DNA from: Anisus vortex
Taxonomy: Eukaryota > Mollusca > Gastropoda > Planorbidae
Direction: 5' to 3'
Length of the DNA: 64,000 nucleotides
Assembly: GCA_949126835.1 (NCBI GenBank)
Contig: OX421505.1
Location: 6,828,587-6,892,586 of the forward strand
Shown piece by piece: positions 1 to 14,200 of this stretch. The notes under the pieces were generated by a model. The model had not been told where the DNA came from. It did no database searches and worked only from the letters and a program-made list of their open reading frames with translations. The translations under genes and the position numbers were made by a program. Positions within the stretch are counted from its first letter, which is position 1; each line of letters begins with the position of its first letter.

Positions 1-549
1 ACTACGACTAGAGTGACACTAGAGTCAAAATACAACATACTACCTGAATGTGGCTTGACTTTTCTAAACTTAACATTTCTTTGTCAACGTTTTTTTTTTT
101 AAATGTTTGTCCGGAAATGGGATGTGGAGGACGGAAAAAAAGGGTGGTAATGTCGTCTGCGTGTCTGTGTTTTGGACACCCCTGCAGGTTCATGGACGCA
201 GGAGTGAGGTGCAGACGTGGCAAAAATTGAGTCGTACTACATCAATGGCTTTAATAGGAGAAGATAGCTCTGCAACTATATATTAATTATGTATAGTTAT
301 ATAATATATATTATATATGTCAAATTAGTAAATACTGTATATAATAACGGTCAATATACAGCTTTAAATTACAAAAGTGAATACTGTATAAATATATTGA
401 ATGCCTGGGTTGAAAATTGGGAACAAGTGTCCGTTCGTACATACATTATATAAGGAGACGTCTTTGCCACGAAATTTCTTTGGTCTAGTTCAGGGGTCGA
501 TCCCTGGTCTAGTTCAGGGGTCGATATCTGGTCTATTTGTTTGAGATAT
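1..549. other. Non-coding flank, no gene seen
   Basis: AT-rich sequence upstream of the first SINE. I see no convincing coding region; the short open frames lack recognisable motifs. A short direct repeat beginning ggtctagttcaggggtcgat occurs twice near 482-530. A 5' non-coding exon or promoter of the downstream gene could lie here, but I cannot point to one. Confidence 0.5.
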
Positions 550-826
550 GTGGCACGGTGGCCGAGCGCGCAGCGAGTTTGTCTGGCGTACCAAACGTCA
601 TGGGTTCAAATCCTGGTGAAAGTCTAGTATTTGTACCGGTGCATGGAGGGTCTGAGTCTACCCAGCTCTGATGGGTGCCTGACATTAGTTTGTGGGGGGT
701 AAAGTAAAGAGGGCTGGGCATTGTTCTGGCCACAAAAACCCTAGTACGCCATGGTCAAAGAAACTAGCGAACGCTGCTTCACCGCCCAACGAATCAATTT
801 GGTCCGACGGAATTTTTTACTTTTTT
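550..826 (+). repeat. tRNA-derived SINE, copy 1
   Basis: The head carries a polymerase III A box (GTGGCCGAGCGC) and B box (GGGTTCAAATCC), as in a tRNA with a long variable arm. The body ('gagtctacccagctctgatgg') and the 3' part ('gaacgctgcttc...ggtccgacgg') recur in the other copies in this window. The copy is mutated and its ends are approximate; no clear target-site duplication is visible. Confidence 0.85.
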
Positions 827-960
827 ACATGTTATACAAATACACACATTTTTACATGCTATACAAATACACACATTTTTACATGTTATACAAATACACA
901 CATTTTTACATGTTATACACATACACACATTTTACATGTTATACAAATACACACAATTTT
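825..960 (+). repeat. 27-bp tandem repeat, five copies
   Basis: Five head-to-tail copies of a roughly 27-bp unit beginning acatgttatacaaatacaca follow the SINE 3' end directly. The array gives open frames in two phases that are repeat artefacts. It may have grown from the SINE tail. Confidence 0.85.
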
Positions 961-1157
961 ACCAACACGTTTTACGGTCTCAATAATTGAGCTCTTCTCT
1001 GTCAACCCAATTACAATTGATTACATAAAATCCACTTTAAAAAAAAAACACTCTTTAGCCTTAACCAGGTGTGGGGTTGAAGTGGGGGGGGGGCAGTGGG
1101 GGGTAATCTCACTATATAGCGCTAATTTCCGTATGTATTTTAAATGTGATGTTTGTT

Positions 1158-1173
1158 TTTACGTTTATTCCAG
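1158..1173 (+). promoter_or_regulatory. 3' splice site before the start codon
   Basis: A pyrimidine-rich run followed by ttccag ends at 1173, thirteen bases before the ATG at 1187. This looks like a splice acceptor, so the first coding exon probably begins at 1174 with a short leader. An upstream non-coding exon would then lie outside or at the left edge of the window. Confidence 0.6.
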
Positions 1174-1186
1174 TAACAGATAAACC

Positions 1187-2212
1187 ATGCCAAGGAGCAG
1201 GACGTGCACAGTGTTTATATCGTTGCTGTGTTTGGCATACGTCACAGTCTTCCTAAGCTTCCAGAATCTCTTGACGACCTGCAGCTACTACGTCAGGTCA
1301 CCACAGGTCACGGAGACCCCTTACCTGGACACCAGCCGCCTGCTGAAAGGCGTCACCAACGTCACACTGTGCGAGGTGAGGAAGGAGCCCGGCGTCCCCA
1401 AATGCGTCGGCGGCGGAAGCGCTGCGGATAAGATGAGGCTGGCCAGGGACATTCTTCAGGATTACGGAAGAAGGGACGGCGCTTCCGCCTGGTACGGTGA
1501 CGCGTTCAAGGAGAGTCCCGTGAAGGTGGGGGACTTCCCCAACGTTGCGCACTACGTGTGGTGCGGCGAAAAGTTCTTTCGCTTTGAAGATTATATCGGT
1601 GTCTTGAGCATAATCCGAGTTCTGAAACCTTTCAAGCTGGTGTTCCACTACTCTAAGCTTCCCATTGAGCGTGACCTGTACCACACTTGGTTTCATGAGC
1701 TCAAGCAGTCTCTCCCGTATCTAGTCCTCAGAAACACAAACAAGGACATGGCCTGCGGCACGACTGAGGCCCTCAATTACGCCCTTGAGCAGCTGGCCGC
1801 GAGCACGAATGGCGGGGTTTTCATTGGCGAGAGGGCGGCCTTGACCCACATCCCCAACCAATGGCGGAGCGAGGAGCTCTTGACCTATATACTACCCGGG
1901 TCCACTAGCAGCGAGATGATGATTGTGTTCACCAAGAGCGGGCTTCAGCCGGGGGTGAGTCTTGAGCTGTACAAGAATGAGACCCTGAAGAAAGCAGTCC
2001 CGTGCATGACTCTAGACGCCTTTAACGCAGCGTTAAACACCACAGGTCCAGGCAAGTCTAAAAAAGTCATCAACAATGTCATCTCCCCTTGTCTGGCCTT
2101 GCCGAGTCTATTGTATCCGGAAAAGATCGTCAGTGACAAGACGCCTTTTGGGAGATTGGCCAGGTTTTTATATTATGGCGATGCGGAATCGAAAGAAGCC
2201 AAACAGGGACAG
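1187..2212 (+). CDS. Exon 1 of GT32-like gene
   Basis: Encodes residues 1-342: the cytosolic tail, membrane anchor, stem and most of the N-terminal catalytic-like domain. The reading frame stays open to 2242, but CAG|GTTGGT at 2212/2213 is a good phase-0 donor and the next exon continues in frame. The bases after 2212 are intron. The exon is far richer in G+C than its surroundings, as expected for conserved coding sequence. The chosen ATG has context AAACC and precedes the anchor closely. Confidence 0.85.
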
Positions 2213-5200
2213 GTTGGTTTAATAATAAATTGTTTACAATAACTAATTATATAGTTCATTAAAAAGTCATAGACTACCACATTCACCCACTTAGTTCACT
2301 TTCTAGCTAAACCACTAGCTTTACTCTCTCCTTTACTTTCTCATGCCTTCTACTCTTTATTCACACTACGCATTCACCCATTTACACCACGCATTCACTT
2401 ACTTATCCATTCACTCAATACACTAATTCATTCATCCGGTCACTATTTAACTCAGTCTTTTCACTCACTCATTCACCTCATTCAGTCAGTTACTTTATTC
2501 AAACACCCATTTACTCACTCAAACGTGTTTACTCATCCATTCACTATCCAACTTAACATTTTAACTCACTCCTTCACCCATAATGGGCCGTCCATGCATA
2601 ACGTCATGCCAGTTTGGTTAATCAATTTTAACACCCTCACTTTCTTTGACAATATGACGTCACAAAGTTCTACCAACCCCCATCCCAACAATGTTGACAA
2701 GTCATAATGAAACCTGACCTTTTGAGTTTTGAGGGAATAATACACGTACGAGCCTGCCTGCCACACAGAGTGACATAATTAAGTCACTTTTACTTAATTA
2801 TACAGAAGGCACGACACACAGGAGGCTCAGGTGCAGATCTAACCCCAACTTATAAAGTTTACGTGGTGATTAAGTGATCTAATCACCACGCTACGTGACA
2901 ACATTGAATTAAAATTGTTGTTCCAAAGTAACCCTATGACGGGTTTACAGTTCCGGGCGCGTATATAGCGGGACTGAAGGTTTGCATGGGAAAGTATGTC
3001 GGTACGGGAAGGGTTAACTTTGACCATCCTACAAAATATTAAAATAAAACTTAAATCTCCAAAAAAATTGTCTTTTACTTATTTATTCCTTTTTATGTAG
3101 TTGTTCCCCCCAGTTAGAGCTATTTAACATCATTAAAATAATTAAAGACTGTGCAAAAATATTATTAAGTATGGAAAAAGTGGTACAAAGTTACCCCGTT
3201 TCACCGGTAATGTGTTCGGCCTATTTCAAGTTTAGCTTTAAAAAATCTACCAGGGCTGAACGATTATGAATCCGTTTTTAACATTAAAAGTGAATATACG
3301 ATAAATAATAGTCGACGTGTTAGTGGCGTTAAGTTTTAATTAAAATTTGTTAGTTTAAAACTAGCATGCATTAAACTATATAGGTCAGGTGTTAATGCAT
3401 ATATGTACTATTTAAATAAATTTCAAAAACATCTTACATTCAAAATAAATGGTTTTCTTCGGCAACATCTTTTGGAAATGATTTTATCCCTTGCATCTTT
3501 TCTTACTCAAGGAACAACCAGGAACGCAGCACATATGCATGTTTTGTTTGTAAATTTACAAATAGGACTGCAAGTGTTGGAATGTATAGACCTTTAATGT
3601 GCATAATCGTTAAGACTTGTCAATTTCCAATGTCAAAAGTAGCACAGCGCAATAAAAAAAACCTATTTAAGTGGAAATTGAAACTTTTAAAGATTTACAA
3701 TTTCATAAGACGTCATATTGCTCAAACAACCCCCTCCCGCTCTCGTTTCTCGTCCATTCTCGTTCCAAATGTCTGCCACCTCCCTCCCATCCCATCCCTA
3801 GGTGCTCGACGTCATTAACCGACGGCCCATTTATTTAATCACTTCGCTTCAGCCATTTGCTCGCCAAATCAATCTCTTCTCTATTCAATCCAATAATATT
3901 CAATCCAATAATATTCACTTAGCTACTTGCGAATCATAAATTCACTGATTGAATCAGTCGTTCAGCCAATGACTGTAGCTAAAACACTTTGAAATATCTC
4001 TATCTCTTTCTCCTTCTCTTTTTCTTTGTCTCTTACTTACTGTCTAACTTCCCATCAACAGGATTTGATACCTCCATACAGTCACATGATAATGTTAAAC
4101 CCAGCGGAAAATAAACCAGTTGAAATCTCATTCTTCACCTACCTTGGAATTCTGTCAGCTCTATACCTTGGAGGATTCCAGCGGTATAAACAGTTTATTT
4201 TATACTCTACATCAAGACATCAACAACTATAGAACTATATTTAACAACCAACGTATCAACAATTAGAACTATATTCAACAATACAACACAACACACCGAT
4301 ACATCAACAATTAGAACTATATTAAGAAAACAACACATCAACCATTTTGAACAGAGACGTGTGCTCACGGTGTACACAGTTTTACTCATAAATCTATCCG
4401 TCTGAGAAAATAAATACACGAAATAGACACCAACTTTCAATTTATTAAAAAAAAAAACAAAAAAAAACTTTAATTAGGATTAATTATGCTACGTCAAAAG
4501 TGGGAGGAAGTGAAGAGGTGGGATAAATATGGAGAAGGGGGTAGGGGTGGGGGGGAGGCAAATACTGAAAGATGGAACACAAGCAGTGCAAGTAGGGAAG
4601 GCTGGCAGTGCAATAGATGTCCACCCCTTAACATTGTTACGGCGTGGACTAAGGCTCGTCCGGTTTATTTTTAAAGAGGCATTTTAAAATCGGTAGACGT
4701 TTGGGTAGGGGTGTGGCGCATGCTGTCTGCTTCCCATTCATAACACGATAATGACAATAATAGCATTCCCTAGTGTTTATACAATCACATAAACACTATA
4801 CTACAATTTACATAAATAAAAAAATTCACAATGATGCACATTCACAATCACACACATTCACAATCACACACACATGATATATTTTTATTACATATATTAA
4901 ACCGTTCTCTATTATGGTTTAATATGTTGTGGTTGATTATGTTCTGCTGTTAAGATAACAAAACTGCATTGCTTATTCAATTCTGTGCGAAAGACTTGGT
5001 CATTCTAACCAATCCGCACGTTTATCTTTTTAGGGTGTTCATCCATGGCAGCACTCTGCCGTCTGGTGATTGGTGGAATAGACTAGCCAATGAAAACGTT
5101 TCTTTTGTTTATGTAAGTTAGTTTCACTGCTTACTAAATAATATCTCTGTATCTCTGTATCTATCTCTGTATTTATTCATCTATGTATCTATGTGCCTAT

Positions 5201-8200
5201 CTATCTATGTGTCTACCTATCTATCGTAGTATCTATGTATCTATGTATGTTGTCATCTATATGTCGGACTCTTATCTGACCTCTCTAGGTTTCTGCCTGT
5301 TTCTTATTTCCCCTATCGATCTAAAAAAAATATCAATAAATCTATTTATCTATAAAGATATTAATCTCTCTCTATATATACATTTATATATCTATAGTTC
5401 TACATATTTATATCTCTATAAATATGTCCAACCTTTCTATCGATCTATATCTACCTATCTATTTATTCATTTTTTATCTATTTATTTATGTTTCTATCAA
5501 TGTATCACTTTTCCTGTCTATTTACCTGTATACCTGTTGGTCGAATCATACGTCTATCTCCAGATCTAACTGGAAGTCTGTCCGTCCTTCTCTGTGCCAA
5601 ATAATGGTTGTCACTGTTATAGATATTATAGAAAGTACGCATGTTGTTAGATGAGGAATAAGAATGGTGTGCATGTTATTATTATATACGAGATTGCACC
5701 ATGATATGAAAGGGAAGTACGCATGTTATATGAATGATATAGCAACGCTGGATCCTAGATACACTTCAGTTGAGATTTGGACTGTACATAAACAAGACGT
5801 GTATGAGATGGGTCTTCGTCTAAGTTTATCAGTCAAGAACCGAAAGTATTGTTGTGTTGATCTAGTGTATACCAGTGTTGCAGCGAATAATTGATTAAAT
5901 AATTGAGTATTGACTTGAGGAGCCTTCGTTTACATGATTTCATGAACTAACCGCTTTTCATAGTCCTGCGACAATGGTCTATAGTCTATAGAATACCGCC
6001 TGTCTGTCTGACAATACACCAAGACTATTTTTTTTTCTAAATTCAAGATTGAAGACGTCGAAACAGTTTTTCAACAGAGCGTCAGAGTGTCTGCCCACAA
6101 GTCAGATATATTAAGAACCTTAATACTGTTAAAGTACGGCGGAGCCTATCAGGTATATTTGTAGATAGTTTGTGAAAGAAACTGACAGATAGACAGATAC
6201 AGGTATTAATATTGAATATTGAATATTTATTTTAGAAAAAAAACATCTCTCCACGATGTTGAGTTTAGCATGATCAATGAACTTTATGTATACACTTCCG
6301 TGCCGATGTTGGGGGTAGGGAAGGCATAAAAACACAATACAAAGGGTTTTAAATGAAATCTTCTTTAAATGACTATTTTCGTCTCGTAAGTTGTTCTACA
6401 ATGCAGGTGCAGCACATTCTAACCAGCGCACGTCCAATGACCGAGTAAATAATGGGGCACAGTTGCCGAGTGACAGCGCGTTCGACTCGCTTACCGCATG
6501 TCCTGGGTTCGAATCCTTGTTAGAACTAGGATTTATTTAGCAGGTATGGACGGAGTCCCTGGGTCTGCTCATCTCTGATGGGTACCTGACCTTAGTTGGA
6601 GTAAAGTAAAAGCAACTGTGCATTATGCTGGCCACACAATCACTTAGTAGGCCGTGGCCACAGAAACTGGTGAACGCTGCATGGATCAATTCTGTCCAAC
6701 GGGATACATTACTTTTACTTTACTGAGTAAATTCATAGATGAGGAGCCCCCAGGAAATTTTGGTAACACCCAGCGTCGTGATGATCTCCTGAAGATATGA
6801 TGGTTCATTGAGATTCATGCACAGATTCGCGTTTTTGAAAGACCTTTATGATCGGCGCGCTCGACCGATACTACACAACCTCAAAGTCTTGTGGTCGGGT
6901 GAACACGGAGCACAAAGCCGAACCTCTATAGGCCTCTGCCTCGGCTAAGGTATAGGAGTGCATAGTCAAACACACAGATTAAAGGCCCGAAGCTACAGGG
7001 CACCGATTTCCTGGAATAATTTAGATAGCACGACAGTACATAGACCGATGGCAGGGGCACAGGTCCGCAAGAAAGTCGAATCAAACACACTCAGAAATCA
7101 AGATAACGATTTTGCAAGGTGATCGTTGATTGGTCTCGTAATCTCTGAGCTTATGCAGGGAGGTGTTTCAACTCTTCTTGTGCTGTCCCAGGAACATCGT
7201 CAACGTTGATAGTGAATGGGCTTATGGCAAGTGCAAATGGTTTGCCAGGTAAGCTAGGACAATACGATGAGATTTCATCTGCAAGCTTGTGTAAGTGTTC
7301 TTTCACAGAAATAATCATTCTAATCCTATTGTCTAGTCCAATGTCATGTTCCTCAAAGAAAGCAGATAAAATAGGCAACATGTACATTTTATTTTCATCC
7401 AATTTGTATGCCAAAGCTGAAGTTTCATTTGGAATGATCGGATCTTCTTCAGACAAATCGAGGCAAGTTGCATTTGGTCCTTGTAGTGATAAATTTAACT
7501 GATTCAAGATTTCAAAGATGTCAACCAAATAAGCTTTTTTTTAAAGTTCATTTTTATTGCTGATTAAGAACGTTTCTAGTTTATCGTTAAGCTCAAAAAC
7601 ACGTTTTAAGACATTTCCCTCTCGACAACCATCTCACTTCAGTATGAAATTGCAGAGCATTGTCCAATCATCCAACTCATTGCAAAGTTGCACAAATAGT
7701 CAACTAAATAAAGAGATCGCCTTTACAAAATTGACACAACTTATGACGCTATTGAGTACTTCTAGTAGATCTTGTGCCAATGTCTTCGTTGCTAATCTTA
7801 GCCGATGCATCATACAGTGAGTTTCGATTACTTTTGTAGACCATTCTGTACCGAACGTTGAAATCCAGATCGACATCCCAGCATAGAGGGAGCACCATCT
7901 GTGCAACACCACATACATTTTCCCAAGATATCTAATGTTCATTTAGAAATAAACCAGATGTTTCAAATACATCACGTGCAGTAGTTGTCGTTTCAAGAAG
8001 TTTGCAAAAAAAGAAACTCATGTTTGAAATCGCCCCCATTAATATACCTCACATAAACCAGTAGCTGTGAACAGTTTACAATGTCTGTAGATTCATCGAG
8101 CTGAAAAGCAAATATTGGAAGAGGGTCACATTTGATTTCCTGGATTACGTGATCAAGAATATCAGCTGACATGTCATCTATTCTTCTGCCGACAGTGTTG

Positions 8201-11200
8201 TTAGATAAGGAAATATCAGCTGACATATCATCTATTCTTCTGCCGACAGTGTTGTTAGATAAGGACATCGGACTCAATTTCCTAACAAAGTCGTCACCAA
8301 TCATAATTCGAACAATGTCTTTAGCCGCTGGCAAAATTAAATCCTCAGCCTATATTAAAATGTCCTATGATTAACCATTCACAAAGCTATTTAAATTAAT
8401 ATTGTTGCTTACTCAATGCTTACCTGTTGTTACGTGTGGAACTTCCTTTTCTAGTTTTTTTTCGTACACGTGTTTAATAACAACTGTGGAGCGTGTTAGT
8501 AGGAAACCGTAAACTGATTGTCATACAGTGACCCGACTGTAACACCTTCACGGGGGGGACAGTATTCACAACAATCACAGCTATAAACAATAGACCAAAC
8601 AGAATACACACTAAGTTCCAATATATTCACAAGTGTCGTTTTAACGCCGATACTTCTGCTTTCAACACAGTATCTGCGTTCTACCAAGTAGCTGCTTTCT
8701 ACACAGTAGTAGCTTTATACACAGTATCTGCGTTCTACCAAGTAGCTGCTTTCTACACAGTAGTAGCTTTATACACAGTATCTGCGTTCTACCAAGTAGC
8801 TGCTTTCTACACAGTAGTAGCTTTATACACAGTATCTGCGTTCTACCAAGTAGCTGCTTTCTACACAGTAGTAGCTTTCTACACAGTATCTGCGTTCTAC
8901 CAAGTAGCTGCTTTCTACACAGTAGTAGCTTTCTACACAGTATCTGCTCTTTACGCATAGAGTACATTATGGTAACATCCCTACCTCCTACAATACTGCT
9001 GCTTTCAACACAGTAGCTGATTTCTACAAAGTAGCAGCTTTCTAGACAGTATCTGCTCTTTACAAGTGTGTGACTGGTCCGCTCAGTTAAGTACATTATG
9101 GTACCATTTGTACCTCCCCAGACCTCCTCAAATACTGCAGCTTTTTAACACAGTTGCTGCTTTTTACAGAGTAGCTGCTTTCAAGAGAGTAGCTGAACTC
9201 TACAAATGTTTCAACATACTGGCGCAAACCCTGTCACATACGGCTGTATTTATACGAAACGTATGTGATGGGGTTATCATGTTGATAACATCAATATTGG
9301 TACTCGTATGTAAACGTAACTGCATGTGGGCGAACAGGCTTAGAGACGGTTCATAAAACCAGCGAAAATATACTATGGTTTCTTATGGCCTTAGGCAAAA
9401 CCGTGAAATGGTCATATGACCTTCAAGGGGGTCGGGAGCAAAAGTTTGGGAACCGCTGCTCTTTATCAAAGGAAGCCATTGAAGATCCCTAAAGAACAGG
9501 AGTAATTTGCTCAGATCTCGCCAGTTAGCGTTACACTATCCGTGCTGCAGTGTTCTGCAACCCCCTCTGAAGTATCAGAATCAGGTGTTGAGGTCGTCCC
9601 CCCCAAAAAAAAAAAAAACGAATATTACAGCAATCGAAAACTATAATAAGATGGACAGCTTGCTCTATTTTTATAGCGTATATGTTATTACTTTCGTGCG
9701 CATCCAATAACGCTCCTACCTTTGTCTAAATGTATCAGTTGTATACAACTTTTGATTGTAATTTAAATGTTTCATTAAGAAAATCATAGCGAATAAATAA
9801 AACGGAAGTGCACAGTACAAAAGGGAATCGGGAATTCCTAAAAGAAGTCATTGGAGTCATCAAATAGCAGAAATATTAAAGCAAGCGGTCCATCTTATTA
9901 TAGTCTCGGTAGTAATCATGTCTAGACTGAATGTGAAAGCGAAAACACCGGTATTTATTTGTTTGTTTTTCACGCTGAGGACTTAGCTGATCCAGACTAC
10001 ATGGACGTAAGAAACACTCCCTAAAGACAACGGTGACACGAGTAACAATCTTGAGGAATACTGTCAATAAAAAAGCCAAGATACACGATAAAGGATATCC
10101 ATTTCAGTGAAAGCCAATAAAGATTATAAAGCTACTGATTTTAAGAATTTGTTTGCAAAATTTCCGAGATAGCTGTGTCATTTATATATTAACTAGTTGA
10201 CCCGCGGGCTAATTGTGACCATACAAAATCTTTGTACTTAAAATTTTGAAAAAAAAGGTGACATAAAAAGACATCAAGAACACAATATCGCACAGTATAA
10301 GCCTACGAATTAAAGTTTTACTAATATTTTATCATAAATGACACGAAAAGCGTTCATTGGAGTATTGATTTAGTAATGTTTTATCATGATGACAGAAATG
10401 ATTTCAGTTAATCATTAATAACTTCATCTTTCATTGCAAAAGGACAATGATGCACTCTGGTCTAGCCCCGTGCCGGAAGAGGTAAGGCGCTACCCTGCGG
10501 TGGTGTGTTACGACTGGGTGGACTATGGGGAGTGGCCTCGAGGCTTCAACATTGGGGTCATGATGGCGAAAGCAGGGGCGCTGTTCCTGCGGAAGTTTCT
10601 TGACTCTTTCTGGTAGGTGGCTAAAAATTAAAAACCCTTTTACCCCACCAGTGGGTGATATTGGGGTTATAGAAATAGATCCTATTGTGCTTGTAAGTTG
10701 TAAGTAGGCCGTGTTGTGGTCTGTAAATTATGAAATATTGTGTTTGGTTGCTAATAACGTCGTATTGCAATTGTAAAATAGGGCACATTGAGTTTTGTAA
10801 GTAGGTCATTTAAGGTTGTATATTGGGTCATATTGTATTATTGTAATGTTACGAAACGACTCTTTAATAATACGTTACGAAAGGATCATTGGGTACCAAA
10901 AAACAACAACAAAACAAATAAATTAGCCTTGAGCAATCTTCAGCCGACAGAGGATTGACATTGCTAGAAATACCAGCTCGACGTAGCCTACGTTTGGCAT
11001 TTAGGTGCGAAATTAGCGCCCCACTTCATCTACGAAAAAAGAATAACGATACTAAAAAAATGTACCCCATTCTGGCATGATTTAACATATTTTCTAATAT
11101 GATGATATATATTTCGTCAGCCTAAATAGTATTCGATTAAAAAAACGTTCTAGAACGTTAAAAGATCAGATAAGAATGGGCATTTCTTATAGCGCTTTTA

Positions 11201-14200
11201 TTAAATTAGATAATGGATCTAACGATTTTTTGCTTTTCCATAACAAGAACATAGCTCAGTCTGGTTTTGATCGCTGCAAGGAGCAGATCATGTTTTAAAT
11301 TATCTTGTCAAATCATTTTATTCCAGTTGCTAATAACAGTTTATACGTTTTTGTTTAAATATTATGCATTGGATTTACCTATATTTCACATATATTTATC
11401 CTGTTCAACTGTAATTGTCAACTTTCAACATGTTTATTTATCAACTATACACATAAGGGGTTAAGTCAAGAAATGTATTATCATATTTATACAGAATCTT
11501 GTCTTATAACTTAAATAACCTTGTTGTACGACTCGGTGAATGAGTTACGTTACGGTTCTATTGAAATAAAACATACCCCAATTTTCTTTTCTTTTTACAG
11601 GTATGAATGGGACGACAACTATATATTCAACGCCTGCTTAATGTCATATAAAGTCTACGAGAGAAACCCCGACACGCTCTACATCTATACTCGTTTACAG
11701 GTACTGCTCGTTTACAGGTACTGCTCGTTTACAGGTACTGCTCGTTTACAGGTACTGCTCGTTTACAGGTACTGCTCGTTTACAGGTACTGCTCGTTTAC
11801 AGGTACTGCATTAAAAACAACAACTTTGACCCGTGAATAAACTCTACGCTGAACGTCTCTGCATAGATATCTTTGGCTACTGATATTACATTGGGCGCGG
11901 GTCAATGATTTTGTTATGGCTGGAGGTCACAATTAAAATGTGATAGTTTTGATTCAATGATATTGACATGAGAAAAAACTTATGTTATGAATGATTCGTG
12001 ATTATCTCAAGGGATATCAATGTTAAGGTTTAATGTAAATGTGTTGTTTTGTGTGTGTGTGTGTATCTAGTTGTATATTAATCTGAAGAAATGTAAAAGA
12101 AATGTTGGGTTACTGTGAACTTTACAATGTTGCATACAGTATGCAGTTGTTTACGGGTCGCACACACTGATAATTCAACATGGCTACAGGGCATGCGCAG
12201 TTGTTTACGGGTTGCACGCACTGGTAATTCGACATGGTTACAGGGCATGCGCAGTTGTTTACGGCTTGCACACACTGGTAATTCGACATGGTTACAGGGC
12301 ATACGCAGTTGTTTACGGCTTGCACACACTGGTAATTCGACATGGCTACATGGTAAGATGGTTGTACGTTTAAATGGTTAAATGGTTGTATAGCTACAAG
12401 ATAGGTGTGGTTATACACGGGTATAATATTCTATAATTACATGGTTACACGATAAATGGTTAAATGGTTATATTTATATGGTTACATGTTTACTCTGTAA
12501 TATATTGAAATAGTTATAATTATATGATTACATGTTTACACCACAATATGGCTACAATGCTCAAACACACTTAAACAACAAGAAATATAGAACATAGAAA
12601 TATAAAGTATTGTCTAGAAAGACTCTACAGTAGTAATAATGAATGGAACTCCTACTTAAATATGTGCACGTTGTCTCTATATATATGTCAGCATGGTAAC
12701 TACCACAGCTTCTCCTGCTATCAACCTGTCCACTGGGCTACACAGATGTGCGTGCTCTTTCAGTAAATACTAACAAAACAAACATAATATTTTCTTATAC
12801 ATCTCCTATGAAAGATTATTGCGCACAAACGCTCATCCGTGGTCTGAGTCTAGTTTTGCATTTTCATTAGTATTATTGCTATGAAGCCATTAAATAATAT
12901 ATAGGTAGTAGCTATATTAATAATTAAAAAGTCGAAATAAAACCCATTTTTGGATATTAAGAAAACCTATATCGGAAGTAGAGATAGTCAAGTGACTGTC
13001 CATGCGGTCGGCAGTCTTTTCTCATAACTCACAAGGAACGCAGGCATTATTTTAGACTCAGGAAAAATAAATAAAATTGTGTATTATGTTGATACTATAA
13101 AGCTATATTTGTTCATTGGATGTGAAGTGTCAACTGTTAATGAATTGTTATTAAATAATATGCTGCAACAAGTCGTTCATTTATTATTTACAAGTTTGGA
13201 ATTTATATTGTGGTGATGTCGTCCATTTTGATGTTCAAATCAATCAAATAATTCAGCTACTGCAACTCAAATACTCTGAGAAGACTGGTGGTAATGTTTG
13301 ATAGTCCAATAATAATAATAGGACATCAACAGGTTTGGTGGCAGCTAACGGAGAGAGAAGCTGAAGGATATAATATTATGTTCAAATTCGAAACTTTTTG
13401 AACTTTTTGAAGACGTACTACAAACCACATGGAAAATTATGTGAGTACCAGTTTTTGAACAAAACTGAAGCCTGAGTCAATTATTTCAAATACATATACT
13501 GTTTATATGATTGAGCACTATAATAGCTCTAAGAAAATATAACATTTGTACACCGATGACAAATATTTCATCATTGGAAAATTCGATACAAAAAATCGAA
13601 AAAAAGTGACTATACGTAGATCATTATTTAATATTTGCAACCGGAAAAAGTTTCGTTCCCACATGTTATCAACAAGGAACCTAAACTATATCCATATGTT
13701 CAAATCCGATGTGACACAACCATGTGTTGAATTTTATGTAGCCTATGTTCAAATCCGATGTGACACGACCAGGTGTTGAAATCTGATGTGTTGAAGTCCG
13801 ATGTGCTTATCGGAAGATAAATAAATAACATTAAATAACTTTAAATATAATTAATATTTAATCTGTATACCAAAGACTTTGACATTAATTTTAATTAATG
13901 GTATACATTTTTTTCTTGTGTTCATTCTAAAATTGGATTATACCATACTGAAGTGGAAACTTGAAGCAACTCAACTTGATACAGTGTGAACATTCATTGG
14001 ATTATTAAATAATTAATTAAGTTTCTTCTGGATTTCTACTCTGGATTTACATTGCAGTAATTTCATACAGTGAATGTGTTTTCATTTGGATTATTAAGTA
14101 ATCTTTAATTTAATCATAATTTTTACATTCATTAGTATGAATTATATATATATATATATGTATTATTTATGTATAAAGCGGGCTCTGGTTGGCGGGACTT

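Larger units (their letters stand above)
2213..6453. other. Intron 1, left part: low-complexity sequence
   Basis: Contains a cattcac/actca-rich tract (about 2275-2580), a perfect 11-bp-arm hairpin at 2862-2890, a degraded 73-bp TTAA-type MITE near 2940-3015, and a short tandem 'aacaattagaactat' repeat at 4205-4330. Beyond these and the tct-at-rich microsatellite listed separately I recognise nothing. Confidence 0.5.

Noticed and set aside
549..640. tRNA-like A and B boxes as a real tRNA gene
   Set aside because: The acceptor stem does not pair and the sequence continues into a shared SINE body found in at least eight other places.
692..1183. 163-codon open frame upstream of the host gene
   Set aside because: Runs through the SINE 3' end and the 27-bp array, then past the splice acceptor; no domain.
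2213..2242. Extension of exon 1 to the TAA at 2240
   Set aside because: A strong phase-0 donor at 2212/2213 and a matching exon 2 make these ten codons intronic; the terminal residues do not continue the domain.
5183..5569. 128-codon open frame
   Set aside because: Low-complexity TCTA microsatellite.
8662..9096. Minus-strand open frame of 144 codons
   Set aside because: Entirely within the 54-bp tandem array; the period being a multiple of three explains the absence of stops.
12078..12418. Overlapping open frames on both strands
   Set aside because: Caused by the four-copy 54-bp repeat; both strands are open at once, which argues against coding.
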